64,000 nucleotides of DNA from CBDCFV01 sp963664625 (GTDB taxonomy: Bacteria; Chloroflexota; Dehalococcoidia; Lucifugimonadales; UBA3495), in the NCBI GenBank assembly GCA_963664625.1, contig OY761541.1, forward strand, positions 1,364,001 to 1,428,000, given 5' to 3'. Below the pieces are notes generated by a model, which worked only from the letters and a program-made list of their open reading frames with translations, had not been told where the DNA came from and did not search any database. A program made the position numbers and the translations under genes. Of the stretch, positions 33,355-42,092 are shown in pieces. The stretch's first letter is position 1. Every line of letters starts with the position of its first letter.

Positions 33355-34392
33355 ATGGTTACAGAAGTTGCTCCATCAATAATGTTCGAATACAGCCACA
33401 CCATCGGACGCCAGGAAGTCCGCAATGGCAACGGGTTCTTCAACCCAGTGGCAATAACCAGCGACGCCGACGGCTTGTTGTACGTTTTGAGCCGCGGCAC
33501 CGAGACCCCGGCCTTCTACCCCTGCAAAAGAATCACCGTTTGCACCGTGGATGAGGAACTCGTCCGGGACTTCGGGTTCAAGGTCCCCCCTGAAGAAGCC
33601 TCCCCCGATGCCGTTGACGGCGCTTTCTTCTGGCCCACCTCGGTAGCGGTGGACAGCCAAGGCAACGTCTACGGCTCGGACGAATGCCTCCAGCGCATCT
33701 CCATCTGGGACAAAAACGGAGAGTGGGTCGGCAAGTGGGGCGTCGTGGGCGACGGTGACGGAGAGTTCAACCGCCCGTCGGGCATCGCCTTCGACAAGGA
33801 CGACAACCTTTACATGGTCGACAGCCTGAACCACCGGGTGCAGGTGTTCACCAAGGACGGCAAGTTCATCCGCAAGTGGGGATCCCAGGGCGACGGCGAC
33901 GGCCAGTTCAGCTATCCTTGGGGCATCGAGGTCGACCAGGACTCCAACGTATACGTGGCCGACTGGCACAACGACCGCATCCAGAAGTTCTCGTCCGACG
34001 GAACGTTCCTGATGAAGTTCGGGACATCCGGAAAGGGCAACGGCCAACTCAATCGGCCCACCGGCGTCGCCGTTGACCGGGACGGCAACATCTACGTCGC
34101 CGACTACAACAACGACCTGTTGCAGGTGTTCGACGCCGACGGCAACTATCTGACCCAACTGGAAGGGTCGGCAACTCTCTCCAAGTGGGGCAGGGAACGG
34201 GTTATGCTGGACCCCGTGGCGGTCAAGGGCAGGGCCGCTGCCCAGGGCCTGTACGAACGGGAGAAGCTGTTCCGCGGGCCCATTGGCGTTGAAGTGGACG
34301 ACGAGGACCGGGTATTCGTGGTCGAAGTCGCCACCCACCGGGTCCAGGTCTTCCAGAAGCAGACCCCCATGTACCAGGGAGGCCTTCTGTAG
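33355..34392 (+). CDS. NHL-repeat beta-propeller protein
   Basis: A 345-residue protein composed mostly of about six NHL repeats. Repeats have the usual pattern, for example RPSGIAFDKDDNLYMVDSLN followed by HRVQVF, and RPTGVAVDRDGNIYVADYNN. These fold as a six-bladed beta-propeller that binds proteins, RNA or small molecules, or holds a peptidylglycine-lyase-like site. No signal peptide is seen. GAGG lies about eight bases before the ATG. It follows the DUF1800-DUF1501 pair with a hairpin between, and may act with them as a binding module, though this is only context. Confidence 0.85.
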   Translation: MVTEVAPSIMFEYSHTIGRQEVRNGNGFFNPVAITSDADGLLYVLSRGTETPAFYPCKRITVCTVDEELVRDFGFKVPPEEASPDAVDGAFFWPTSVAVDSQGNVYGSDECLQRISIWDKNGEWVGKWGVVGDGDGEFNRPSGIAFDKDDNLYMVDSLNHRVQVFTKDGKFIRKWGSQGDGDGQFSYPWGIEVDQDSNVYVADWHNDRIQKFSSDGTFLMKFGTSGKGNGQLNRPTGVAVDRDGNIYVADYNNDLLQVFDADGNYLTQLEGSATLSKWGRERVMLDPVAVKGRAAAQGLYEREKLFRGPIGVEVDDEDRVFVVEVATHRVQVFQKQTPMYQGGLL

Positions 34393-34431
34393 GCACCCTG
34401 GAAAAAACAATCGTTTTTCAAGGCCAGGAAC

Positions 34432-34468
34432 AGGCCGGGCGGCGCGCCATTGCTACCCGGCCTTTTTT
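34432..34468 (+). terminator. Rho-independent terminator after NHL gene
   Basis: An 8-bp GC-rich stem AGGCCGGG (34432-34439) and CCCGGCCT (34456-34463) followed directly by a run of T, the classic intrinsic terminator form. Confidence 0.85.
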
Positions 34469-34554
34469 CTAACCTTCACTAATTCCGTCGGCCTGCACAC
34501 CGGGACTGTCCCGATAGCATTTCCGCAAGAAGTTGAGGACCGGCAGGTGACAGC

Positions 34555-35397
34555 GTGAGCCACGCAGACCGCATCCTTGAAGGCGCTCTGGACATCCACG
34601 TTCACTTCGCACCCGACCCTCGGGTAGAACTGCGTGGGAGCGCCGTAGAGATCGCCACGCAAGCCCGCGACATGGGGATGCGGGGGCTGGTGCTGAAGAG
34701 CCATGAGTACCCCACGCACCCGGTCGCTTACACTGTCAGCGAAGTGGTGCCGGGGATTACCCTTATCGGCGGTATCGCGCTGGACGTCCAAGTGGGCGGC
34801 CTGAACCCCACCGCGGTGGAAAGCACCGCCAGGATGGGAGGTCGGGTTGTGTGGATGCCGACCTATTCGGCCAAGGCCGACCGGCAATACCGGGGCCTCA
34901 GCGGCGGCATCAGCATACTCGGCGACGACAAGCGGTTGGTGCCCGAGGTATACGCCATCCTGGAACTGGTCAAGTCTCACGACATGGTGCTGGCCACCGG
35001 GCATCTTTCCACGGAGGAAAGCATGACGCTGGTGTCAGAGGCGCGGGACTTGGGCATCCAGCGGATCGTGGTGACCCATGCCACCACCATGTCCTTCTGG
35101 ACCGGCATGACCCTTGAAGACATGAAGACCCTGGCGTCGATGGGGGCCTACATAGAGCATTGCCTCCACGTTATGATGCCGCTGACCTACCGCCTTGCCC
35201 CAAGGGAACTGGTTGAGACCATCACCGCCATAGGCACCGAACACTGCATCGTCAGCTCCGAATTTGGACAGGACTACCACCCCATGCCCGCCGAAGGTAT
35301 GCGCATGGGCATAGCCACTCTCCTCCAAGCCGGGCTGGAAGAAGTCGAGGTAGGTATGCTGGTGAAAGACAACCCGTCGCGGCTGATGGGCCTCTAA
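34555..35397 (+). CDS. DUF6282/amidohydrolase-like TIM-barrel protein
   Basis: A 280-residue protein that looks like a small metal-dependent amidohydrolase-type barrel. It has DIHVHFAPDPRV at residues 13-24 (HxH metal motif), LVLKSHEYPTHPV, VLATGHLSTEE, VVTHATTMSF and a late SSEFGQDYHP. These fit the DUF6282 group of amidohydrolase-related proteins, whose reactions are not established. The start is GTG with AGGTGA just upstream. It stands alone between a terminator and the second peptide ABC operon. Confidence 0.72.
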   Translation: MSHADRILEGALDIHVHFAPDPRVELRGSAVEIATQARDMGMRGLVLKSHEYPTHPVAYTVSEVVPGITLIGGIALDVQVGGLNPTAVESTARMGGRVVWMPTYSAKADRQYRGLSGGISILGDDKRLVPEVYAILELVKSHDMVLATGHLSTEESMTLVSEARDLGIQRIVVTHATTMSFWTGMTLEDMKTLASMGAYIEHCLHVMMPLTYRLAPRELVETITAIGTEHCIVSSEFGQDYHPMPAEGMRMGIATLLQAGLEEVEVGMLVKDNPSRLMGL

Positions 35398-35663
35398 CCC
35401 GTCGCCCTTTCCTCTCGACATCCTTCTTGGTTTCCTCAACGACACTCACGTGTTGGACCGGGTGTTCTTGGCAGACCAAGTTGCACAACAGTGGAATCCG
35501 CCTCGATTTGTCGGGCCCAAGGTCATTCCCGAAAACCAACACTATTGCGCTGCTGACAATGGCAATACATGAAACCTGTTACGAAATTGTAAAGGTTTTG
35601 TAACCAATCTATTACGCATGTTATCTCAAGCCAGTGTTGCCGGCTTCTTCTCAACTCATAATG

Positions 35664-35693
35664 TTGACAATCATCGAAACAACCTGCTAGACT
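35664..35693 (+). promoter_or_regulatory. Promoter of second peptide ABC operon
   Basis: TTGACA (35664-35669) and TAGACT (35688-35693) with an 18-base spacer lie about 70 bases before the binding-protein start. The preceding 260 bases (35398-35660) hold no gene; they contain an imperfect inverted repeat around GTTACGAAATTG and GGTTTTGTAACC. Confidence 0.5.
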
Positions 35694-35760
35694 GCTGCGC
35701 CAATTGAGCCACTAATCACGGGTCGCAATACTAGCCACAAAAGATATGGAGGCAAAAGAT

Positions 35761-37734
35761 ATGGCAATCCACCGGTTGGGCGTCAAGATCCCGTTGGTCT
35801 TGGCGCTGTTGTTCGTACTCTCGGTTACTATCGCCTGCGGCGGCACGGCTCCGGCGGAGCCTGTGGTCGTGGAAAAAGAGGTCATCAAGGAAGTTCCCAA
35901 GGAAATCGTAGTCGAGAAAGAGGTCATTAAAGAGGTCCCCAAAGAAGTAGTCGTCGAGAAGGAAGTTGTCAAAGAGGTAGTGGTTGAAAAGGAGATAATA
36001 AAAGAGGTCCTCGTCAACCCCCAGGCCCAGGCTGAAGCAACTACGGCGGAGTTGGGCGGCCTTGAAGGGTACCCCGTCGCCGGCCAGGACGGCGTGCCGT
36101 CCGACGCCAGCAAGTTGACCATCGCCGTGGATAGCTGGGGCGTCAGCGACATCAACCCCTGGACCATAAGCAGCGTCCAGTTCCTGCAAGACCTGTTCAA
36201 CGGCACGTTGATGCGCCAGAGCCCCAATGGAGACTTGGCTCCCTATTGGGTAACGTCTTACGACCTGACGGAAGACAGCATTACCTATCATCTGCATCCC
36301 GACGCCAAATTCCAGGACGGTTCGCCGGCCGACGCCCAGGCTCTCAAGGACAACTTCGACGCTATGGCCGGCTATTCGGACATAGCCCAGTACGGCTATG
36401 ACAAGCCCCCATACAACCGTGGCCGGATCAAGTCCTGCTGCGAGAGCTTCGAGGTCATCAGCCCCACCGAGGTCTACGTTAAGACCAAGGGGCCTCAGCC
36501 CACGGTAAACGCCATCATCGGCGGCCACGGCTACCACTCCTTCTGGTACGGGAACCCGAACGTGATCCGTCAAGGATTGGATACTTACCTGAAGGACCCA
36601 ACCGGCTTTGGCCCGTTCCGGCTGACCCAGTGGGACGCTGGCAACCGGGCCGTGTTGGAACGGTGGGACGACTACTGGGCTGACTACCCTTGGTACCACA
36701 AGCCCCAGTACAAGGACCTGGAAGTCTTGACCACCGCCGACCACGCTGCCCGGTACGCTCTCCTCGCCAGCGGCCAGGTTGACATGGTCTATAACATCCC
36801 TTGGCCCATCGCCAAGGACTTGGCTCGCTCCGAGGAGTCCATGAGGGGTGTCAACCCCGGTAAAGGAGACCGCATCTGGACCCAGACCTACCAAGCCAAT
36901 GGTATGCTGGGCATGACCTTCGCCTTGCCCCACCGGATGAAGAACACCGTTGAGAGGTGGCCCGAGGGAAGCGTTGACGATGGCGGCGTCCCCATCAAGC
37001 CATACACTTTCCCTGATGGTTTCGATAACGACCCCACGCTGGACGTTCGGGTACGCCGGGCCTTGAACCTGGCCATTGACAAGAGGGCTATCTCCGAGGG
37101 GCCGCACTTTGGCTTCTCCCACCCGTCCGGCTCCATCTACAGCGCGGGCACCTTCGGCTCTCGGGACGAAGTCGTCCATAACCCCACGCCTTACGACCCC
37201 GAGGAAGCCAAGCGGCTTCTGGCCGAGGCAGGATATGCCGATGGCTTTGATATTCAGGGCCACTTTGGTCAGTTCGCCGGCAGGCCGGGAATCCCTGAGG
37301 CCGCCGACGCCATAGCCAGCTATTGGAAGGACATCGGTGTCACCGTCGCTTGGCAGGAACACGACCCCTCGGACTTTGTGAAAGGGTTCAGGGCCGGCAA
37401 CCTGTCTTGGGTACAGGTTTCACTGCCCACCTTCGGGCGCCAGGAACACGCTTCTCTGCGGGTCATCAGCAGCTATCACTCCACCGGAAGCTACCAGCAC
37501 CCGCACACCGACGAGACAACCGCCCTGAAGCACGAAGTACTCCGCACCATCCCGGAAGATGAGCAGAAGCGGATGTTGGCGGAGATCGAAGACAAGGTGC
37601 TGGCCTTGGAGGAGATATTCCCTCTCTACGGCATGTCGCTGGTGATGGGTTACACCGACAGGGTGATTGCTCACCCGACGGTGGAGAATTCTCCTCACTT
37701 CAAGCACTTGGAGTTGATTCTCCTGAAGGATTAG
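35761..37734 (+). CDS. Peptide/nickel-type ABC substrate-binding lipoprotein (SBP family 5), second copy
   Basis: A 657-residue lipoprotein of the DppA/OppA family. The ATG at 35761 has GGAGG eight bases upstream; an ATG at 35746 contains that site and is less likely. Lipobox TIAC gives Cys26, followed by a Val-Glu-Lys tether of about 50 residues. The domain has the family stretches ITYHLHPDAKFQDGSPADAQ, DPTGFGPFRLTQWDAGNRAV and DVRVRRALNLAIDKRAIS. A Cys pair (RIKSCCESF) recalls the Cys pairs of the first copy. It should feed the two permeases that follow and the ATPase pair encoded convergently. Ligand unknown. Confidence 0.88.
   Translation: MAIHRLGVKIPLVLALLFVLSVTIACGGTAPAEPVVVEKEVIKEVPKEIVVEKEVIKEVPKEVVVEKEVVKEVVVEKEIIKEVLVNPQAQAEATTAELGGLEGYPVAGQDGVPSDASKLTIAVDSWGVSDINPWTISSVQFLQDLFNGTLMRQSPNGDLAPYWVTSYDLTEDSITYHLHPDAKFQDGSPADAQALKDNFDAMAGYSDIAQYGYDKPPYNRGRIKSCCESFEVISPTEVYVKTKGPQPTVNAIIGGHGYHSFWYGNPNVIRQGLDTYLKDPTGFGPFRLTQWDAGNRAVLERWDDYWADYPWYHKPQYKDLEVLTTADHAARYALLASGQVDMVYNIPWPIAKDLARSEESMRGVNPGKGDRIWTQTYQANGMLGMTFALPHRMKNTVERWPEGSVDDGGVPIKPYTFPDGFDNDPTLDVRVRRALNLAIDKRAISEGPHFGFSHPSGSIYSAGTFGSRDEVVHNPTPYDPEEAKRLLAEAGYADGFDIQGHFGQFAGRPGIPEAADAIASYWKDIGVTVAWQEHDPSDFVKGFRAGNLSWVQVSLPTFGRQEHASLRVISSYHSTGSYQHPHTDETTALKHEVLRTIPEDEQKRMLAEIEDKVLALEEIFPLYGMSLVMGYTDRVIAHPTVENSPHFKHLELILLKD
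35864..36012 (+). repeat. VEKEV-coding degenerate tandem repeat
   Basis: Imperfect in-frame repeats encode the tether of the second family-5 binding protein, with units such as GTGGAAAAAGAGGTCATCAA. Near-identical words occur in the arrays at 223 and 12187. Confidence 0.75.
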
Positions 37735-37792
37735 TTGCTGTCAGATCCCTGTGCGGGATAATGTCTGTGGCACGGTTATAGACCGGAATATA

Positions 37793-37819
37793 CTCGGCCC
37801 CGAGGACTTCGGGGCCGAG
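37793..37819 (+). terminator. Intercistronic hairpin between binding protein and permease genes
   Basis: An 11-bp perfect stem CTCGGCCCCGA (37793-37803) with TCGGGGCCGAG (37809-37819) and a five-base loop. As at 13991, it sits between a binding-protein gene and its permease genes and probably lowers downstream expression. Confidence 0.6.
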
Positions 37820-37893
37820 ACTGCAAATAAGGGCCAATAGGCATCTTGCACCCGCTCCCATAAGATACGCCGACCAAGATCAAGGAGCCAACG

Positions 37894-38826
37894 TTGGGAC
37901 GCTACATCATCAGGCGGACAGCGCAAGCGGTTATAACTCTCTGGTTAATTACCTTGGCAGTGTTCTTCGTCCTTCGGATAGCCGGGGGCAACCCCATAGA
38001 GTACATGCTGCCGGAGGACGCCACCGTTGAAGACGAGATAGAGCTTACAAAGGCTTACGGATTCGACAAGCCGCTAATCTACCAGTACTGGCTGTATAAC
38101 CAGAAACTGCTCCGTGGCGACCTGGGTGAAGCAATGGGATGGGACAAGCGGCCGGCGGTGGACGTGGTGCTGGAGCGTGTGCCGGCCTCCCTGCAATTGG
38201 GCGGCGCCGCGCTTCTGTTCGCCATAATAGTGGGCGTCACCATGGGGGCAGTTTCGGCCTCCAAGCCCGATTCACTTTTCGACCGGTTCGGCAGGGTGAT
38301 AGCCATCACCGCCCAGTCGATGCCCATCTTCTGGGTCGGCATCCTCATGATACTGCTGTTCAGCGTCTACCTTGGCTGGCTTCCCAGCGCGGGGGGGTTG
38401 GACCGGTTAGGGCCCAAGGGCATCATCCTGCCGGGGCTGTCGTTGGGGTTCTTCCTGATAGCATCCCACATGCGTATAACCCGCTCCACCATGCTGGAGG
38501 TCCTGGAGTCGGACTACATCAAGATGGTGCGGGCCAAGGGGCTGCCCCACCGCATGGTCATCTGGAAGCACGCTTTCAAGAACGCGGCCATCCCGGTATT
38601 CACCCTGTTCTTCGTAAACTTCGCAGGGCTGATTTCCGGCGCCGTCATCACCGAGACCATCTTCTCATGGCCGGGTGTGGGCCGCCTGTTGGTGGACTCT
38701 CTCATTTTGAGGGACTTCCCGACCACGCAAGCGGTGATTTTCTTCTCCGCCGCTTTCATACTGATTGTCAACGTCTTCGTCGACGTAATGTATGCGTGGC
38801 TCGACCCGCGCATTCGGGTGACATAG
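37894..38826 (+). CDS. Peptide-type ABC permease, DppB/OppB-like, second copy
   Basis: A 310-residue permease with about six transmembrane helices. The N-terminus YIIRRTAQAVITLWLITLAV is DppB-like; the usual MPGDP motif is altered to IAGGNPIEYMLP. The EAA loop is in MVRAKGLPHRMVIWKHAFKN, and the end reads NVFVDVMYAWLDPRIRV. The start is TTG with AAGGAG seven bases upstream. It is the second gene of the second peptide-type operon and is followed 15 bases later by the DppC-like gene. Confidence 0.9.
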   Translation: MGRYIIRRTAQAVITLWLITLAVFFVLRIAGGNPIEYMLPEDATVEDEIELTKAYGFDKPLIYQYWLYNQKLLRGDLGEAMGWDKRPAVDVVLERVPASLQLGGAALLFAIIVGVTMGAVSASKPDSLFDRFGRVIAITAQSMPIFWVGILMILLFSVYLGWLPSAGGLDRLGPKGIILPGLSLGFFLIASHMRITRSTMLEVLESDYIKMVRAKGLPHRMVIWKHAFKNAAIPVFTLFFVNFAGLISGAVITETIFSWPGVGRLLVDSLILRDFPTTQAVIFFSAAFILIVNVFVDVMYAWLDPRIRVT

Positions 38827-38841
38827 CAGAGGAGGGGTACA

Positions 38842-39747
38842 TTGATATTACGAGGCGCAGCCGACGACGAACTGATCCTGCGTCGGCACCGAAGTATATC
38901 CAGTTTCCTGCCTTCGCCGGTCCAAAAGGCCCAAGCCGCGATGCGCGGCGCGCCCAAGCTGTCGTTGCTTTTCATAGTAATCGCTCTGGTATTCTCCATT
39001 TTCGCCGGTTACATAGCCCCCTACGATCCCATAAAAACGGATTTCGGGGCCATATTGGCCGCTCCCAGTGGGGAATACTGGCTTGGGGCCGACAACCAGG
39101 GCCGGGACATCCTCAGCCGCATTATTCACGGGGCCAGGATCTCGGTGACGGTGGCCCTCGTGGCCGTTGGGATCGCGGCGTTCGTGGGAACGGTTATCGC
39201 CCTTGCCGCCGGAGTGATGCGCGGCTGGGTCGACGTTGTCCTGATGCGGATTACCGACGGGTTCATGGCGTTGCCCTTCCTGATGGTCGCGCTGATGGTG
39301 GTGGCGCTGTTGGGAGCCAGCATCATCAACGTGATACTGGTCATAGGGCTGTTGCGCTGGATGGGGTTCGCCCGCGTCCTCCGCGGCGAAGTGCTGAAAC
39401 TGATGGAGATGGACTTCGTAAGGTTGGCCCACGTCGCCGGAGCCGGCAGGTTACGAATAATGGTCCGGCACATCTTCCCCAACATCATCAACACCCTGCT
39501 GGTGCTCACCACCTTGGAAGTGGGGCTGGCGGTCATTGCCGAGTCTTCCCTCAGCTTCCTGGGCTTGGGCGTGCCTCGGCCGGAGCCGTCATGGGGCAGC
39601 ATGTTGCGCGACGCGCAACAGTACATCTACATAGCGTGGTGGTCGCCGGTATTTGCCGGTCTCGCCATTACCATGCTGGTCATGTCATGCAACCTGACCG
39701 GCGACTGGCTGCGGGACCGCACCGACCCAACCCGTCGCCAGTTGTAA
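38842..39747 (+). CDS. Peptide-type ABC permease, DppC/OppC-like, second copy
   Basis: A 301-residue permease. Family markers are LGADNQGRDILSRIIHGARI, the EAA loop LAHVAGAGRLRIMVRHIFPN and SFLGLGVPRPEPSWGSML. About six membrane helices are visible, the first near LSLLFIVIALVFSIFAGYIA. The start appears to be TTG with GGAGGGG seven bases upstream; the N-terminal 30 residues are polar and longer than in many DppC proteins. It ends the plus-strand operon, followed by a repeat copy and a bidirectional terminator, beyond which the ATPase genes run towards it. Confidence 0.88.
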   Translation: MILRGAADDELILRRHRSISSFLPSPVQKAQAAMRGAPKLSLLFIVIALVFSIFAGYIAPYDPIKTDFGAILAAPSGEYWLGADNQGRDILSRIIHGARISVTVALVAVGIAAFVGTVIALAAGVMRGWVDVVLMRITDGFMALPFLMVALMVVALLGASIINVILVIGLLRWMGFARVLRGEVLKLMEMDFVRLAHVAGAGRLRIMVRHIFPNIINTLLVLTTLEVGLAVIAESSLSFLGLGVPRPEPSWGSMLRDAQQYIYIAWWSPVFAGLAITMLVMSCNLTGDWLRDRTDPTRRQL

Positions 39748-39793
39748 GGAGGTAAACCCTGAGAGGGTGTGTGTGACATCGGGGGACATTTTC

Positions 39794-39855
39794 GTCATTC
39801 CCGCGCAGGCGGGAATCCACTAACCAGCACATCAGGCTTTCGCGGGAGCGACGAT
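39794..39855. repeat. Dispersed palindromic repeat, opposed pair
   Basis: GTCATTCCCGCGCAGGCGGG (39794-39813, then AATCC) and a partial opposed copy (GGCTTTCGCGGGAGCGACGA, 39836-39855) lie 3' of the second permease operon. Confidence 0.75.
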
Positions 39856-39866
39856 CTGAGAAACTA

Positions 39867-39894
39867 AAAGGGGCCCGGATGTCCGGGCCCCTTT
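39867..39894. terminator. Bidirectional terminator between convergent operons
   Basis: A 13-bp perfect palindrome, AAAGGGGCCCGGA and TCCGGGCCCCTTT around a TG centre, with A and T runs at its outer ends on either strand. It lies between the convergent permease and ATPase genes. Confidence 0.85.
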
Positions 39895-39921
39895 CGATTT
39901 CTCACGCCGTAATTCAGCCGC

Positions 39922-40968
39922 TCAGGCCGCTGTTTCGTGGTGTTCTATCCACTGCGGGGTGGGCTCCGGCGGAGGCACCGTCTTGTCAATGGTGCGGATG
40001 TGGTCGGGGTACAGGTGACAAGACGTCCATCTTCCGTTGGGCAACTGCTCGAACGCCGGAGGTGTCGTGGTGCAAATAGGCATGGCGTAGGAGCAGCGCG
40101 GATGGAAAGGGCATCCGGGCGGGACCGCCATGGCGCTGGGCACCTCACCGACGATCGGGATATTCCAAGGGGGGGTGCGCCCTTGGGGCGTTGCCGCCGA
40201 GACCAGTGAAGCCGTGTATGGATGGGCCGGGTCGGTGCAGATTTCCTCGGCCCTGCCAAGCTCCACCATCTTGCCCAAGTACATAACGCCGATGGTATGA
40301 CTCATGTGCTCCACCGACGCCAGGTCATGGCTGATCAGGATGTAGGAAATTCCCCTCTCTTCCTGGATGTCCTTCAGCAGGTTCAGCACCTGGGAGCGGA
40401 TGGACACGTCCAGGTTGGACACCGGCTCATCCAGAATCATCAGAGACGGCTCCAGCGTCAGGGCGCGGGCTACCCCTATGCGCTGGCGCTGCCCGCCGCT
40501 GAACTCATGCGGGAACTGGGTTTCGGCAGTCTCCGGCAGGCCCACAGACCGGAGGGCATCCTTGATCCGCTCGTCCCTCTGGCTCCTGCTGAACCCGTGG
40601 ACTTCCAGTGGTTCACCGATAATGTGGCCCACCCGCATCCTGGGATTCAAGGCCCCGTAGGGGTCCTGCAACACCGCTTGGACCGACTTCCGGTACTCTC
40701 GTGTCTCGGAGGTCGATGCTTGCGCAAGGGAAGTTCCCTTGAACATGATGTCGCCCGAAGTTGGCTCAAGAAGCTTGAGTATCAGGTTGGCCACGGTGGT
40801 CTTGCCGCAACCTGACTCCCCCACCAAGGCGAAAGTTTCACCCGGTGACACCGTAAAGGAAACGTTGTCCACGGCTTTGACTTCCCCGATGGTCCTGCTC
40901 AGAAGGACACCTTGTTTTACCGGGAAATACTTGACGAGGTTCTGGACCTCAACTACCGGCTCTGGCAT
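39922..40968 (-). CDS. Peptide-type ABC ATPase, OppF/DppF-like
   Basis: A 348-residue ABC ATPase with Walker A GESGCGKTT, signature EFSGGQRQR, Walker B LMILDEPVSNLD and switch His in ISHDLASVEHM. The C-terminal oligopeptide/dipeptide extension includes GCPFHPRCSYAMPICTTTPP, a Cys-rich motif that binds an iron-sulphur cluster in some members. Start ATG overlaps the upstream OppD-like gene by 20 bases, so the two are coupled. It powers peptide-type importers; the permease genes just across the terminator are the natural partners, and the operon at 12-16 kb, which has no ATPase, may also use it. Confidence 0.9.
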   Translation of the reverse strand: MPEPVVEVQNLVKYFPVKQGVLLSRTIGEVKAVDNVSFTVSPGETFALVGESGCGKTTVANLILKLLEPTSGDIMFKGTSLAQASTSETREYRKSVQAVLQDPYGALNPRMRVGHIIGEPLEVHGFSRSQRDERIKDALRSVGLPETAETQFPHEFSGGQRQRIGVARALTLEPSLMILDEPVSNLDVSIRSQVLNLLKDIQEERGISYILISHDLASVEHMSHTIGVMYLGKMVELGRAEEICTDPAHPYTASLVSAATPQGRTPPWNIPIVGEVPSAMAVPPGCPFHPRCSYAMPICTTTPPAFEQLPNGRWTSCHLYPDHIRTIDKTVPPPEPTPQWIEHHETAA

Positions 40969-41962
40969 ATTCCTTCTCCAACAACCAGCACCTGGCTTGA
41001 TGAAAACCTTCGATCATAAACGCGGGGGGCGGGTCCCCGGTGCTGCACTGTTCCATGGCGTGTTCGCATCGCGGGTGGAATGGACAGGCGGGCGGCAAAT
41101 TGCCGGCGTGGGGCGGGTCGCCCTGGATTGTACGCAGCCGGTCGGTCTTTTCGCCCAGGATTGGCAAGGCTTGCAACAAGGCTTCCGTGTATGGGTGTTG
41201 CGGGTTGTTCAGCACTTGGTCCTTGGGGCCGTACTCCACCACCAGTCCGCCGTAAAACACCGCGAGCTTGTCGCAGAGGTTGCCGGTGATGCTGATGTCG
41301 TGGGTGATGAAGATAATGGCCATCCCGGTCTGCCTCTGGAGTTCCTGGAGCAGGTCCAGGTACTGCCGCTGCGTGGTAACGTCCAGCGCCGTGGTGGGCT
41401 CATCCGCTATCAGCAGGTCCGGCCGGGGGCCAATGGAAGCCGCGCTGGAGGAGCGCTGCCGCATTCCTCCGCTCAGCTCATGGGGATAGTTCTTCACCCG
41501 TACCTGCGGGTCGTTGATCTTGACCATTCGCAGCAGGTCGATGCTGCGGGTGACCGCCTGTTTCCAAGGCAGTCCCTCGTGCACCACCAGCGGCTCAGAA
41601 ACTTGGGTACCGATGCTGAACACCGGGTCCAGCGCCGCCATTGAGTTCTGGAGCACCATGCCTATCCGTTTGCCCCGGAGTTGCTCCATTTCGGCTTCGG
41701 AATTTTCGACGATGTTGGTGCCGTCGAAAATAATCTCTCCGTCAACAATCTGTCCTCCCCGAGGCAACAGCCTGAGAATGGACAAACAAGTGATGGTCTT
41801 GCCCGAGCCGGACTCTCCCACCAGACCCAACGTTTCACCCGGCAGCAACTCAAAGTTAACGCCGTTCACCGCACGTACAAGGCCGCGCCTGGTAAAAAAG
41901 TGGGTCGTCAGGTTGCGAACTTCCAGCAGCGGGGTATCGCCATTGCGCCGATTTTGGGCCAT
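40949..41962 (-). CDS. Peptide-type ABC ATPase, OppD/DppD-like
   Basis: A 337-residue ABC ATPase. The start at 41962 has AGGAGG eight bases upstream, better than a longer frame to 42013. Walker A is GESGSGKTI, the signature LSGGMRQR, Walker B LLIADEPTTALD and switch His in FITHDISI. The segment after the signature reads SSSAASIGPRPDLLIADEP, where most relatives have hydrophobic residues (RVMIAMAL type), a small oddity. The C-terminal Cys motif ACPFHPRCEHAMEQC matches the family. It forms a heterodimer with the OppF-like protein encoded next. Confidence 0.9.
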   Translation of the reverse strand: MAQNRRNGDTPLLEVRNLTTHFFTRRGLVRAVNGVNFELLPGETLGLVGESGSGKTITCLSILRLLPRGGQIVDGEIIFDGTNIVENSEAEMEQLRGKRIGMVLQNSMAALDPVFSIGTQVSEPLVVHEGLPWKQAVTRSIDLLRMVKINDPQVRVKNYPHELSGGMRQRSSSAASIGPRPDLLIADEPTTALDVTTQRQYLDLLQELQRQTGMAIIFITHDISITGNLCDKLAVFYGGLVVEYGPKDQVLNNPQHPYTEALLQALPILGEKTDRLRTIQGDPPHAGNLPPACPFHPRCEHAMEQCSTGDPPPAFMIEGFHQARCWLLEKEYARAGS

Positions 41963-42092
41963 TGGCTTCGCCTCCTGGGAAGACTTGGGATAGGGATTAT
42001 AGCATGGGAGCAAGTCGCACGGAATTATAACATCAACCGACGGGGAATCTACCCGCTTGAGACAGGACTCATCATAATGCCAAGTCTTTCCG

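Noticed and set aside
35731..37362. 543-codon minus-strand frame opposite the second family-5 binding protein
   Set aside because: The plus-strand gene has lipobox, tether and family motifs; the antisense frame has none.
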